Notes: generated by a model not told the origin, from the letters alone. Shown: positions 33,765 to 40,785, counted from the first letter of the stretch. The stretch: 40,785 nucleotides of DNA from an uncultured Oscillospiraceae bacterium (GCA_934565415.1 CAKTHQ010000019.1:1-40785); one strand, 5' to 3'. Numbers and translations are program-made.

Positions 33765-34229
33765 TTATTTTTTACCCGGTGCCGGAACGTACTGGTAAAT
33801 TCCGGTGGCGGTGACACACAAACGCTCTGGGGCCGCTTCCTGGTAAACCTCTGCCCGCAGGTGCATCAGAGTCTTCCCCCGGTTTACAACATACACCTTG
33901 ACGGCAATGGGCTTTCCGGGAATCAGAGGCCGCAAGTAGCCCAGCTGCATCTGCACCGTTGGGGAAAAGCCGGGGCCCGGCTGGATGCAGTAGACCACAT
34001 AGCCCATGGCCTGGTCCACCACCCCGGCACTCATGCCGCCGTGGAGGGTCCCGGCGGCGTTGGCCATCCAGGGGGCCGTTTCGCAGCGGAAGGTGTATTC
34101 CCCCGCCGCCTCGTCCCAGTCCGTCAGGGAAAATTGCAGCTGGTCCCCAATGGTCCCCGGGGCCAGCACCGGCATGGCGGCAATGGCTTCCCGGATGGCC
34201 TCCCCAATGGAGCGTGGCTTATTCTCCAC
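33765..34229 (-). CDS. PaaI-type hotdog thioesterase
   Basis: About 154 residues with a hotdog fold. The active-site helix region ANAAGTLHGGMSAGVVDQAM (HGG motif) and the following VQMQLGYLRPLIPGKPIAVKVYVVNRGKTL strand pattern identify the PaaI/YigI-like acyl-CoA thioesterases, which hydrolyse aromatic or medium-chain acyl-CoA. The open frame runs far upstream through other genes, so the start is uncertain. GTG 34229, overlapping the end of the zinc-ribbon gene by 11 bases, gives a family-like length; an internal ATG (MPVLAPG) would be shorter. Last gene of the radical-SAM operon. Confidence 0.8.
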   Translation of the reverse strand: MENKPRSIGEAIREAIAAMPVLAPGTIGDQLQFSLTDWDEAAGEYTFRCETAPWMANAAGTLHGGMSAGVVDQAMGYVVYCIQPGPGFSPTVQMQLGYLRPLIPGKPIAVKVYVVNRGKTLMHLRAEVYQEAAPERLCVTATGIYQYVPAPGKK

Positions 34230-34437
34230 GCTCACTGGTAACCACCTTGCCAATGTTCCACAGGTGGATAACGGTCCGCTCAGCCGTCTGCTTTTCGTCC
34301 TCACTGTCGTATTCCACATATACGGTGTGGGCAGAGCAGTCGGCGCACTCCACCTGTACGTTCCAGCCGCCCTCGTGGAGCAGCATTCCGGGGCCCCGAC
34401 AGATGGGGCATTCTTCCAGCATGATCTTTTCTTCCAT
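34219..34437 (-). CDS. Small Lar-like zinc-ribbon protein
   Basis: 72 residues. Two CxxC pairs (ECPICRG near 10 and ECADCSA near 31) and a C-terminal motif TVIHLWNIGK match the layout of Lar-type restriction-alleviation domains (CPFCG ... C..CGA ... A...WN), which are small zinc ribbons also found outside phage. AAGGAG precedes ATG 34437 by 8 bases. Downstream it overlaps the thioesterase gene. Function in this housekeeping operon is unknown; a phage-type antirestriction role is only one possibility. Confidence 0.65.
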   Translation of the reverse strand: MEEKIMLEECPICRGPGMLLHEGGWNVQVECADCSAHTVYVEYDSEDEKQTAERTVIHLWNIGKVVTSERGE

Positions 34438-34450
34438 GGTAAAATTCTCC

Positions 34451-35110
34451 TTATCTGAAAATGGTTTTGTCTGTATCGTAAATTTCTTCCCGCCGGTAGG
34501 TCACAAAGTCGGGGACCAGAGAAGGCAGGTATTTCCGAATGGCAGCTGTAATCAGCGCGGGATTCAAAGAGGGGTTCTGGCAGGTAATGAGGGCTTCCAG
34601 GGTCAGCTCCTGCCCGGAAGCCTTCGCCAGCTGCATCTCCAAAATCATAGGCCGGATGTCCTGCTCCTGAATTCCCTTTTTCCCCTTCTTCTCCACCAAA
34701 ATTTCCGGGCCAGTCAACAGTCCCAAAAGGGCGTCTTCCGTCCCTGCCGGGATGCCCCCGTCGTATTCCAGCCCCAGCCTTACCCGCAAAAGGCTTAAAT
34801 CCCGGATCTTCCGGCCGGTATCGTAGCATTCCCGTACCGTCACCCCGGGAACCAATGCGACATTCAGCCGATCCCTAATCTCTTCCATGCCGGGCTTCTC
34901 CCCTTCCAGGTCAAAGTCCAGCAGCTCGCACGCGCTTTCCACCCCCACGGACAGGGGCAGCGCAATGGACACCGAGGGCCTGGGGTTGAAGCCCTGGGTA
35001 TGGGTCAGAGGCAGCCCCGCCCGCTGGAAGGCCCGCTGGAATACCCGCATCAGGTCCAGATGGGACATCCACACGGCGGTGCCGTTTTTTTCAAACAATA
35101 GTCTAGGCAT
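34451..35110 (-). CDS. TIGR03936-family radical-SAM-associated protein (DUF2344)
   Basis: 219 residues. The N-terminus with WMSHLDLMRVFQRAFQRAGLP followed by THTQGFNPRP and SIALPLSVGVES is diagnostic for the TIGR03936 family. In Firmicutes it nearly always follows the TIGR03960 radical SAM gene, as here, where the genes overlap by 8 bases (ATGCCTAG). A role in RNA or ribosome modification has been suspected from the usual neighbours, but the reaction is unknown. Confidence 0.92.
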   Translation of the reverse strand: MPRLLFEKNGTAVWMSHLDLMRVFQRAFQRAGLPLTHTQGFNPRPSVSIALPLSVGVESACELLDFDLEGEKPGMEEIRDRLNVALVPGVTVRECYDTGRKIRDLSLLRVRLGLEYDGGIPAGTEDALLGLLTGPEILVEKKGKKGIQEQDIRPMILEMQLAKASGQELTLEALITCQNPSLNPALITAAIRKYLPSLVPDFVTYRREEIYDTDKTIFR

Positions 35111-36938
35111 CGCAGGCCACCTCCTTTAGTAGGCGGTTGGCTCCGCAGCCCGCGCAGCCATGGCGGCAGTCCGGGGTAACGGTGGCCTCATAGGCCCGCT
35201 TTCGCTCCCGGAGCAGGAACTTTTTGGTAACACCCACATCAACGGTATCCCAGGGCAGGATCTCTTCTTCCCCATAGCCTCTTGTGGTAAACCTATCAAT
35301 ATCCACCCCGCAGGCCTTAAAGGCATCCTGCCAGATGTCGTAGCGGAAATACTCATCCCAGCCGTCTAATTTTGCCCCGTGGGCCACCGCATATTCGATG
35401 ACCGGTCCCAATCGCCGGTCTCCCCGGGCAAAAACTGCCTCCAAGCGGCTTAAATCGGGGCTGTGATAGTCGTATTCGATGGACTTGGAATAGAAGTGCT
35501 CTTTTAAGAGCTTGCATCTTCTTAAATACTCCTGAGGGGTAATCTGCTTTTCCCATTGGAAAGGGGTATGGGGCTTGGGCACAAAGTAGGCCGTGGCCAC
35601 ATGGACCCGAAGGCCCCGCTTTTTGTTCACGGCGTGCTCCTTCCAGGCCTGGATGATCTTATACACCAGCTCCGCAATGCCCAGAACATCCCCGTCGGTC
35701 TCCGTGGGCAGCCCCAGCATAAAGTAGAGCTTTACATTGTTCCAGCCCCCGGAAAAAGCCTGGGTGCAGGTAGAGAGGATTTCCTCCTCCGTCAGGTTCT
35801 TGTTGATTACATCCCGCAGCCGCTGGGTACCCGCCTCCGGGGCGAAGGTCAGGCCGCTTTTCCGGACGGTCTGGAGCTTCTGCATCAGCTCCCGGGAGAA
35901 GTTGTCCGCCCGCAGGGAGGGAACGGAAAGGCTCATATGGCTCCGGGCGCAGTAGGGAATCAGCTCGTCCGTCAATTCCTTCAGCCCCCGGTAATCGGAG
36001 GTGGACAGGCTGGACAGGGTCAGCTCGTTAAAGCCCGTGGAGCCCATCAGCTCCACCGCCTGTTTGTAAAGGACCTGGGGGCTCTTTTCCCGCACCGGGC
36101 GGCAGCTGAAGCCAGCCTGGCAGAACCGGCAGCCCCGGATGCAGCCCCGGAACACCTCCAGATTTGCCCGATCGTGGACAATCTCCGTAGAGGGAACGAT
36201 CATTTGGGTGGGGAAATAGGCCTCGTCCAGGTTTTCCACAATCCGCTTGGTTATGGTCTCCGGAATTCCCTCCTGCACCGTTACCTTTTCCAGCACCCCA
36301 TCCGGGCCGTATTCGTGGGTATAGAAGGCGGGCACATACACGCCATTGATTTTGGCAACCTCCCGCAGAAATTCTTCCTTGCTGAGGTTCTTTTCTTTCG
36401 CGGCACGGTAGCAGCTCAATATCTCTACCGTAATGTCCTCCCCCTCCCCCAGGGAGAAGAAATCCACAAAATCCGCCAGGGGTTCCGGATTAAAGGCACA
36501 CACGCCTCCGGCGAAAACCATATTTTTAAGTCCCTTCCGGTCCTTGCTATGGAGGGGAATGCCGCTGAGCCGCAGCATATTTAAAATGTTGGAATAGGAC
36601 ATTTCGTAGCCGATGGTAAAGGCCACCATGTCAAAATCCTTCACAGGATCCTGGCTTTCCAGTGCCCACAGGGGAAGGCCGTTTTTCTCCATGGCCTCCT
36701 CCATATCCCCCCAGGGGGCAAACACCCGCTCACACCATACATCCGGAATCCGATTCATAACACCGTACAAAATTCGCATTCCCACATTGGACATACCGAT
36801 TTCATAGGTGTCCGGAAAGCAGAAGGCCACACGGATGGCCATTTGCTCCTTGTCCTTCCGCACCTGCCCCCATTCACCGCCGGTATATCTGGCCGGTTTC
36901 TGGACGGTAGGCAGAATGCGGTTTTTGATATCTGTCAT
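35103..36938 (-). CDS. TIGR03960-family radical SAM protein
   Basis: 611 residues. An N-terminal Rossmann-like, B12-binding-type domain (about 35-230) precedes the radical SAM core, where C266, C270 and C273 (GCIRGCRFC) form the CxxxCxxC motif for the 4Fe-4S cluster. The C-terminal end has additional cysteines (CRHGCAGC). No DxHxxG motif for cobalamin was seen in the N-terminal domain, so B12 may not bind. ATG 36938 follows a promoter within the preceding gene; 17 extra N-terminal residues in the same frame are not family-like. The product of the reaction is not known. Confidence 0.92.
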   Translation of the reverse strand: MTDIKNRILPTVQKPARYTGGEWGQVRKDKEQMAIRVAFCFPDTYEIGMSNVGMRILYGVMNRIPDVWCERVFAPWGDMEEAMEKNGLPLWALESQDPVKDFDMVAFTIGYEMSYSNILNMLRLSGIPLHSKDRKGLKNMVFAGGVCAFNPEPLADFVDFFSLGEGEDITVEILSCYRAAKEKNLSKEEFLREVAKINGVYVPAFYTHEYGPDGVLEKVTVQEGIPETITKRIVENLDEAYFPTQMIVPSTEIVHDRANLEVFRGCIRGCRFCQAGFSCRPVREKSPQVLYKQAVELMGSTGFNELTLSSLSTSDYRGLKELTDELIPYCARSHMSLSVPSLRADNFSRELMQKLQTVRKSGLTFAPEAGTQRLRDVINKNLTEEEILSTCTQAFSGGWNNVKLYFMLGLPTETDGDVLGIAELVYKIIQAWKEHAVNKKRGLRVHVATAYFVPKPHTPFQWEKQITPQEYLRRCKLLKEHFYSKSIEYDYHSPDLSRLEAVFARGDRRLGPVIEYAVAHGAKLDGWDEYFRYDIWQDAFKACGVDIDRFTTRGYGEEEILPWDTVDVGVTKKFLLRERKRAYEATVTPDCRHGCAGCGANRLLKEVACDA

Positions 36939-36961
36939 AGCTTTACCTCTTGTCGCTGAAA

Positions 36962-36987
36962 GAAAGCACCTGGGCCCAGGCGCTTTC
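36962..36987 (-). terminator. Near-perfect 26-base palindrome between M50 and radical SAM genes
   Basis: GAAAGCGCCTGG / CCAGGTGCTTTC around a GC centre is followed by TTTC on the minus strand. It may weakly terminate the upstream operon; since a promoter starts just before it, it would also form the 5' end of the radical SAM mRNA and could protect it. Confidence 0.5.
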
Positions 36988-36995
36988 ATAATGCT

Positions 36996-37505
36996 CTATT
37001 GTACTATTTCCTTGCCTTCTTTGCAAGAAATATTTCTGACCAAAAGCGGAAGAACAAAAATCATCCCCAAAGGAGCCCTGACTGCCAGGCAGCCGAAGAG
37101 AAGCATTCCAATAAAAAACAGGGACAGCCTGTTTACCGTTTCCCCCGCCCTTTTGGCGCCCAGTATCTTCAAAATACAGCAAAGGGCCCTGCCCCCGTCC
37201 AACGGAAAAATCGGCAGCAAATTAAAAATGCCCTGACCCAGCCCGCACAAGGCCAGCTCCGGATAGAGCCGATGAAACCCCAGCAGGAGCAGGCTGCCCC
37301 CAGGCCCGGACAAGGAGGCCACGGCTTCCCGGATTGGCGTCAGTCCCCAAAATTCCAGAGTCGCCCCACCGGGGTTCAACCGAAAGGCCCCGGCCTGTCC
37401 GCCCAAAAGCCGGATGGCCCCCAGGTGGCACAGCTCATGAAAAAGCGCCGCCAGTACCGCGGCCAGCAAAAGGCGGAAGGGCACAACCAAAAGCAGCAGC
37501 GCCAA
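36996..37505 (-). CDS. M50 site-2 metalloprotease (SpoIVFB-like)
   Basis: A 169-residue polytopic membrane protease. HELCH at residues 23-27 is the zinc motif within a membrane helix, and NLLPIFPLDGGRA supplies the third ligand D103. This is the compact SpoIVFB/S2P type, which in sporulating Firmicutes cuts pro-sigma-K in the forespore membrane and sits in this same place before the TIGR03960 gene. The start is uncertain: the first listed codon is TTG 37505 without a clear ribosome site, and the hydrophobic frame continues upstream, so translation may begin inside the preceding gene. Confidence 0.82.
   Translation of the reverse strand: MALLLLVVPFRLLLAAVLAALFHELCHLGAIRLLGGQAGAFRLNPGGATLEFWGLTPIREAVASLSGPGGSLLLLGFHRLYPELALCGLGQGIFNLLPIFPLDGGRALCCILKILGAKRAGETVNRLSLFFIGMLLFGCLAVRAPLGMIFVLPLLVRNISCKEGKEIVQ
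36998..37026 (-). promoter_or_regulatory. Internal promoter of the radical SAM operon
   Basis: On the minus strand TTGCAA (37026-37021) and TACAAT (37003-36998) are 17 bases apart; the box overlaps the last codons of the M50 gene. Confidence 0.6.
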
Positions 37506-37524
37506 TAGGCAAAGCCCAAAGCCC

Positions 37525-37785
37525 TCAGCCCAAGCCAGAGGCTGCCTCCCGGCAAAACTGTGCCACCGCCCGGGTCAGGTTCTCCCCCTTTTCCAACGCA
37601 GCCCGCAAAATACCGTATGCCTCCCGGGTGACCGCTTCATCTCCCGGGAGCAAGGCCGCCTGTACCGCCCTGCGGCCCTCCGGCACCAGGCACACTCCCA
37701 GCAGAACCGCCGCCAGAAACAGCAGCACCAGAGGAAACAGTTTCCCCCGGTGCTTTGCTTCGCTGTAAATAATCCGATAACCCAT
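37525..37785 (-). CDS. Short single-pass membrane protein in the SpoIVFA position
   Basis: 86 residues: a short basic N-terminus, one membrane helix (about 18-36) and a 50-residue outer tail rich in Ala and Glu. GAGGTGAAACC is a good ribosome site for ATG 37785. Its place directly before an M50 protease is where SpoIVFA (which has a LytM domain) usually lies; this protein has no LytM domain. It may be a shortened partner of the protease or unrelated. Confidence 0.65.
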   Translation of the reverse strand: MGYRIIYSEAKHRGKLFPLVLLFLAAVLLGVCLVPEGRRAVQAALLPGDEAVTREAYGILRAALEKGENLTRAVAQFCREAASGLG

Positions 37786-37838
37786 ACGGTTTCACCTCTT
37801 CCGATACAGGCTATGCGGCCCTCTCGGAAAATAGCACC

Positions 37839-38483
37839 CTATCCATGGATTCGCTTTGCCTGGTCGTATAGCTCCATATACATGGCAAACTTCGGGAAAA
37901 AGGGCACATCCTGCCCGCCTACACAATTGATGGCAATGCTGCAGAGGACACTACTGTAGCTGTACTCTGCCGCTCCGCTGGCCAGCTGCGTTCCCTCCGT
38001 ATTGTAGAGGCCTTTTCCATCCTCCGTAGCCCACAGGCCCGTGGGGGATAAGTCCGGATCCAAAAAAATCCAGTGGTAAGCTCCGCTTTCCACTACCTGC
38101 TCCTGAGCATAACCCAGGCAATTCCCGTTCTCGTCATAATACCCTATGGTAGTGGCGGCAATAACTCCCTCCTGCTCGTAAACCGGCCCATCCGTCACAT
38201 ATTTCACGGTAATCCAGGGCTTTCCCTCCAGCTCCACGGTCCATTTCGTGTCCAATAGCCCAGACTCCCGGAACCAGGCGGCAGAGGCACCGTTGACCAA
38301 AATATATCCGGCCTGATTTGCCTCTTCAAAGTCCCCGTCCATGATCATAAATGTCCCTTGCCCGTTCAGAGCCTGGATTCGCTCCTCTCTGGATGCAAAG
38401 TGCTGTAGCCCATCTGACTCTTCGCAGCCCAAAAGCATCAGGCACAGCATAACTGCAAGCAGTATGCCCCTCCATTTTTTCAT
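37839..38483 (-). CDS. Lipoprotein of unknown function
   Basis: 214 residues with a lipoprotein signal: MKKWRG, a hydrophobic core and the lipobox LLGC with Cys20 as lipid site. The mature part is mostly beta strands with many Gly, Tyr and Trp residues; no family was recognised. It overlaps the preceding membrane-protein gene by ATGA, so the two are translationally coupled and may act together at the membrane. Confidence 0.75.
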   Translation of the reverse strand: MKKWRGILLAVMLCLMLLGCEESDGLQHFASREERIQALNGQGTFMIMDGDFEEANQAGYILVNGASAAWFRESGLLDTKWTVELEGKPWITVKYVTDGPVYEQEGVIAATTIGYYDENGNCLGYAQEQVVESGAYHWIFLDPDLSPTGLWATEDGKGLYNTEGTQLASGAAEYSYSSVLCSIAINCVGGQDVPFFPKFAMYMELYDQAKRIHG

Positions 38484-39832
38484 AGTGTTTTCTCCTGTTC
38501 CCGGTCCCGTGCCAGTTCACGGGCAGCCATTACTGCCATGGCCACCAGCATGGGGAGCCACTGTTTTTCGTAGACAATCAAAAAAGCATTGTCAAATACA
38601 ATGTTCTCTGGGGTCAGGTCCATATTGTCCATAATGGCCCCCAGCATTTTCCCGTTCAGAGTTACCTTATAGTTATGCCCTACGGTGCCGCCGTACTCCC
38701 GCAGCTCCAGCGTTCCCTCCGGCACCTCCATCCGGAACCGGTCCCGGACCAGATCCAGCTGCTTTTCCAGGGTTCCGTAAAGGGCCCCCTCCCGGTAGAA
38801 TTTGTAGGTTACAAAAGCCTTTGCCAACTGCTTGGTCATAGCAAACACCTCGGTTCCCTGGGTATCCAGTACCCGCAACTTGACCAAGGGAGCCGTACCG
38901 TCTACGGTATAGCACAGCCTTCCTTCCCCATCTTCTACGGTAAAGTGCTGTCCTGTCAGCTTAAAGTCCTCGCTGAAGGTATAAACTTCCGATGGCTGCA
39001 AATCGTGGAAGGGCAAAGCCATCCCTGTCCTTACAAAATTCTCCAGGCTCTTTTGAAGCCAATCCCGCATCAGGAACAAATCTGAATGGAAGCACAGGTG
39101 CTCCGCCAGGCTCTCCCCTATATCCTCCCGGGGTGGGATCGCGGGCTCTGTAATCTGCTCCGATATGGCCGTTTCCAATACGGAATAGCCCACATAGCCC
39201 ACATTTCCGTCCCCGGACAGGTAAAAATACAGGTATTGCCCCTGGCTGTCCGGCCCAAAAATCAGGCTTGTATAGGGACTGATAGTAAATTTCCCCAGCC
39301 AGCCGGAGCCCAAAGGAGTAGGCAGATCCTTATAGGCCTCGTAGAATTCCTCAATTTTTCTGGGCTTGTCCATGGCAATCATCCCGCAGCCATCCACCAT
39401 GGCATTGTAATCCGCCGGGGAGCCCATATTGAACATGGCAAGGCCCAGAATCAGCACCACGGTGCCAATGCTGACAGGCACAGTCTCCCAATTTCCGGCC
39501 ACACACATCCAGATTGCCAAGGCCATAACCCCGGTACCCAAAAGCCGGAACTTCCAAATGCGCCATTTGACTTCCGGTGAATAGCTCTTGTAAGCGGATG
39601 CTTTTTCCTTCTCCTGCTCCACAACGGCCTTCGTCTGCTCCGCAATCTGAGATGCAGGAGATTTCCCGTCAAAGAACCAGGAAAGGAAGGCGAATAGCCC
39701 AGTAAGCAGCCCCATACCAATAAGCCAAACCACCGACGACCCGTCAAAGGCCCCGGCCACAATGTCCTCCGCCACATCCCACAGCCCAATCACCGCAGTG
39801 ACCACACTGAGGATCAAAAACACGATTCTCAT
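38480..39832 (-). CDS. Membrane protein with LURP-one/scramblase-like C-terminal domain
   Basis: 450 residues. Four hydrophobic helices in the N-terminal third (about 2-20, 33-52, 97-112, 118-135) separated by a charged stretch; the remainder is soluble. Residues about 285-425 look like the LURP-one-related/tubby-C-like beta barrel: YTFSEDFKLTGQHFTVEDGEG, YTVDGTAPLVKLRVLDTQGTEVF, and the strand series ending in HNYKVTLNGKMLGAIM. This fold occurs in YxjI and phospholipid scramblases; here the assignment rests on pattern only. GAGGAG before ATG 39832 and a clear promoter support the start. Confidence 0.7.
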   Translation of the reverse strand: MRIVFLILSVVTAVIGLWDVAEDIVAGAFDGSSVVWLIGMGLLTGLFAFLSWFFDGKSPASQIAEQTKAVVEQEKEKASAYKSYSPEVKWRIWKFRLLGTGVMALAIWMCVAGNWETVPVSIGTVVLILGLAMFNMGSPADYNAMVDGCGMIAMDKPRKIEEFYEAYKDLPTPLGSGWLGKFTISPYTSLIFGPDSQGQYLYFYLSGDGNVGYVGYSVLETAISEQITEPAIPPREDIGESLAEHLCFHSDLFLMRDWLQKSLENFVRTGMALPFHDLQPSEVYTFSEDFKLTGQHFTVEDGEGRLCYTVDGTAPLVKLRVLDTQGTEVFAMTKQLAKAFVTYKFYREGALYGTLEKQLDLVRDRFRMEVPEGTLELREYGGTVGHNYKVTLNGKMLGAIMDNMDLTPENIVFDNAFLIVYEKQWLPMLVAMAVMAARELARDREQEKTL

Positions 39833-39876
39833 AGTGCTCCACTCCTCTAATACAGTTTTACTCGGAAACTACCATC

Positions 39877-39905
39877 AGTATAGGGGAAAGAGGACCAGAA
39901 AGCAA
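39877..39905 (-). promoter_or_regulatory. Promoter of the LURP-like/lipoprotein operon
   Basis: On the minus strand TTGCTT (39905-39900) and TATACT (39882-39877) have a 17-base spacer; leader about 35 bases. Confidence 0.7.
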
Positions 39906-39943
39906 GCGTTTTCCATTATTTTTTCAAAAACAGGACTGCCCCC

Positions 39944-39972
39944 TTGACAGGAGCTTCCTTTTTGGATACAAT
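39944..39972 (+). promoter_or_regulatory. Promoter of tRNA-Pro(CGG)
   Basis: Consensus TTGACA (39944-39949) and TACAAT (39967-39972) with a 17-base spacer, 11 bases before the tRNA. Confidence 0.85.
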
Positions 39973-39983
39973 AGCAAAGCTAA

Positions 39984-40060
39984 CGGGGTGTGGCGAAGCT
40001 TGGTATCGCGCTTGGTTCGGGTCCAAGAGGCCGCGGGTTCGAATCCCGCCACTCCGACCA
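39984..40060 (+). tRNA. tRNA-Pro (anticodon CGG)
   Basis: A 77-base cloverleaf with encoded CCA. Acceptor CGGGGTG / CACTCCG, anticodon stem CTTGG / CCAAG with loop TTCGGGT giving CGG, and a T arm with GGTTCGAATCC. Reads CCG codons. It is intact and followed by its own terminator, beyond which recombinase genes begin. Confidence 0.95.
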
Positions 40061-40061
40061 T

Positions 40062-40115
40062 GCAGAGTGTCCTTATAGGATCTGAGTATCCTGTAATGGA
40101 CACTCTGCTTTTTTA
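40062..40115 (+). terminator. Terminator of tRNA-Pro(CGG)
   Basis: An 11-bp stem (GCAGAGTGTCC / GGACACTCTGC) encloses a smaller AGGAT / ATCCT hairpin and is followed by six T. It abuts the stop codon of the convergent recombinase-like gene. Confidence 0.9.
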
Positions 40116-40463
40116 TGTAGAAAATGGTGAAAAGTTGGAGCTGTCGATGCTCACCCGTTCCCGCAGACACAGCAGCTTGACCTTATGCTCGGTCAGCAGG
40201 TCGATGTACTGCTTTGTCATGCCCCAATCCCGCCCTATACGGTCAAGGCTGCTTATCAGCACCATATCCACCTTTCCGGCAAGAACGGCCTCCATCACTT
40301 CTTGCAGAGCCGGACGGTCAAGGGTCATTCCAGAGCCATGCTCGGCGGCAGCACCAACGATGGTGTACCCGGCTTGTTCCGCATAGCGGCGAAGCTCCTC
40401 GGCCTGCCGTTCCAAAGAAAAGCTATCATCGTGAGCGACGCGGCAATAGAAATAGGCTTTCAT
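40113..40463 (-). CDS. Small serine-recombinase-like protein without catalytic serine
   Basis: 116 residues, consisting of a resolvase/invertase N-terminal domain only. YCRVAHDDSFSLERQ corresponds to the YARVSTxxQ motif of serine recombinases, but the nucleophilic Ser is Ala; the second motif SSLDRIGRDWGM with its two Arg is kept. No DNA-binding or zinc domain follows. AGGAGG is 10 bases before ATG 40463, within the end of the upstream large recombinase gene, so the two are coupled. Proteins of this type recur in Clostridia mobile elements; it may regulate or pair with the active recombinase. Its stop touches the tRNA terminator. Confidence 0.75.
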   Translation of the reverse strand: MKAYFYCRVAHDDSFSLERQAEELRRYAEQAGYTIVGAAAEHGSGMTLDRPALQEVMEAVLAGKVDMVLISSLDRIGRDWGMTKQYIDLLTEHKVKLLCLRERVSIDSSNFSPFST

Positions 40464-40476
40464 CGTGTCGTACCTC

Positions 40477-40785
40477 CTATACCGCAACCTGTTCCGGGGC
40501 GTAGCTGAGTGCTACGCCTTTTCTCGTTTCCATGATAATGTCGGCCTCCGGGATCTTCCGGCGATCCGGCACATCGAAAGCGCCGATGCAGTTATAGTGA
40601 ATAACGACGCGCTGGTTGGTAACGCCGTCCTGCTTTTCAGCGTGGTACACCTCAATATGGTCGATCAGCTCTACAACCATCCGCTTTGTAATGGTGGTCG
40701 CGTCCGTATACCGCCGTACCGTTTCAAGAAAATCGTCAATGTCCATGCGCTTGCTCTCGTCCTTTTTCAGTTCCAGCCGCAGCGC
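40477..40785 (-). CDS. Large serine recombinase, C-terminal part (cut by window end)
   Basis: Only the last 102 or so residues are in the window; the frame stays open to the right edge, so the gene begins outside. The visible part (residues FLETVRRYTDATTITKRMVV, then ELIDHIEVY and RVVIHYNCIGAF) matches the DUF4368-type C-terminus of large serine recombinases of integrative elements. The ATG at 40746 is internal. Such enzymes integrate and excise conjugative transposons, so this marks one end of a mobile element. Confidence 0.7.
   Translation of the reverse strand, partial: ALRLELKKDESKRMDIDDFLETVRRYTDATTITKRMVVELIDHIEVYHAEKQDGVTNQRVVIHYNCIGAFDVPDRRKIPEADIIMETRKGVALSYAPEQVAV

Noticed and set aside
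34230..34829. N-terminal extension of the thioesterase frame to 34829
   Set aside because: It overlaps the zinc-ribbon and TIGR03936 genes, both well supported, and shows no domain.
39984..40785. Integration into the tRNA by a tyrosine integrase (classic genomic island)
   Set aside because: The adjacent genes are serine recombinases, which normally do not use tRNA 3' ends, and no tRNA 3' repeat was visible within the window.
1..40785. CRISPR arrays, IS elements, rRNA or prophage structural genes
   Set aside because: No regularly spaced repeats, transposase genes, rRNA sequence or phage structural proteins were recognised on either strand.

Overview
The window looks like chromosomal DNA of a gut Clostridia, most likely Oscillospirales/Ruminococcaceae. 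The evidence is moderately GC-rich DNA, Gram-positive signals (AGGAGG ribosome sites, TTGACA/TATAAT promoters, T-tailed terminators), an NPKTG-type wall-sorting signal, an ECF vitamin transporter, a fused acyl-CoA dehydratase activase, and Firmicutes housekeeping neighbours (TIGR03960/TIGR03936 radical SAM pair beside an M50 protease). The species cannot be named from sequence alone.

Left part, plus strand (1-10,900): an aldo/keto reductase, XRE regulator and MATE exporter operon; an ATP-grasp ligase overlapping a YkvI-like membrane protein; the potassium uptake pair trkA-trkH; and a secreted, Cys-rich, sortase-anchored surface protein. Each unit has its own recognisable promoter, and several have terminators.

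Centre, minus strand (21,220 down to 10,926): the outstanding feature is one long transcription unit behind a cobalamin riboswitch with an intrinsic terminator. In order it encodes a 1500-residue surface protein with both building blocks of human intrinsic factor/transcobalamin (a DUF4430 beta domain and an alpha/alpha-barrel), a small membrane-anchored DUF4430 protein, an EcfT, a fused double ATPase, an AP-endonuclease-2-type TIM barrel that I read as a CbiR-like cobamide-remodelling enzyme, an ECF S component and a second EcfT. From the first EcfT on, the genes overlap. I infer a complete corrinoid system: capture at the surface, relay, import and lower-ligand remodelling, all switched off by B12.

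Next come divergent ulaE (minus) and rpe (plus), then a tightly packed minus-strand glycan cluster (GT26, GT4, GT4, GT2-like, GH13), a 1411-residue double activase, and tRNA-Pro(GGG).

Right part, minus strand (39,832 to 33,765): a membrane protein with a LURP-one-like domain, a lipoprotein, a short membrane protein in the usual SpoIVFA position, an SpoIVFB-like M50 protease, two radical-SAM-associated proteins, a small Lar-like zinc ribbon and a PaaI-type thioesterase. After tRNA-Pro(CGG) on the plus strand, the last 700 bases hold a small serine-recombinase-like protein lacking the catalytic serine and the C-terminus of a large serine recombinase. This is probably the edge of an integrated mobile element that continues beyond the window.
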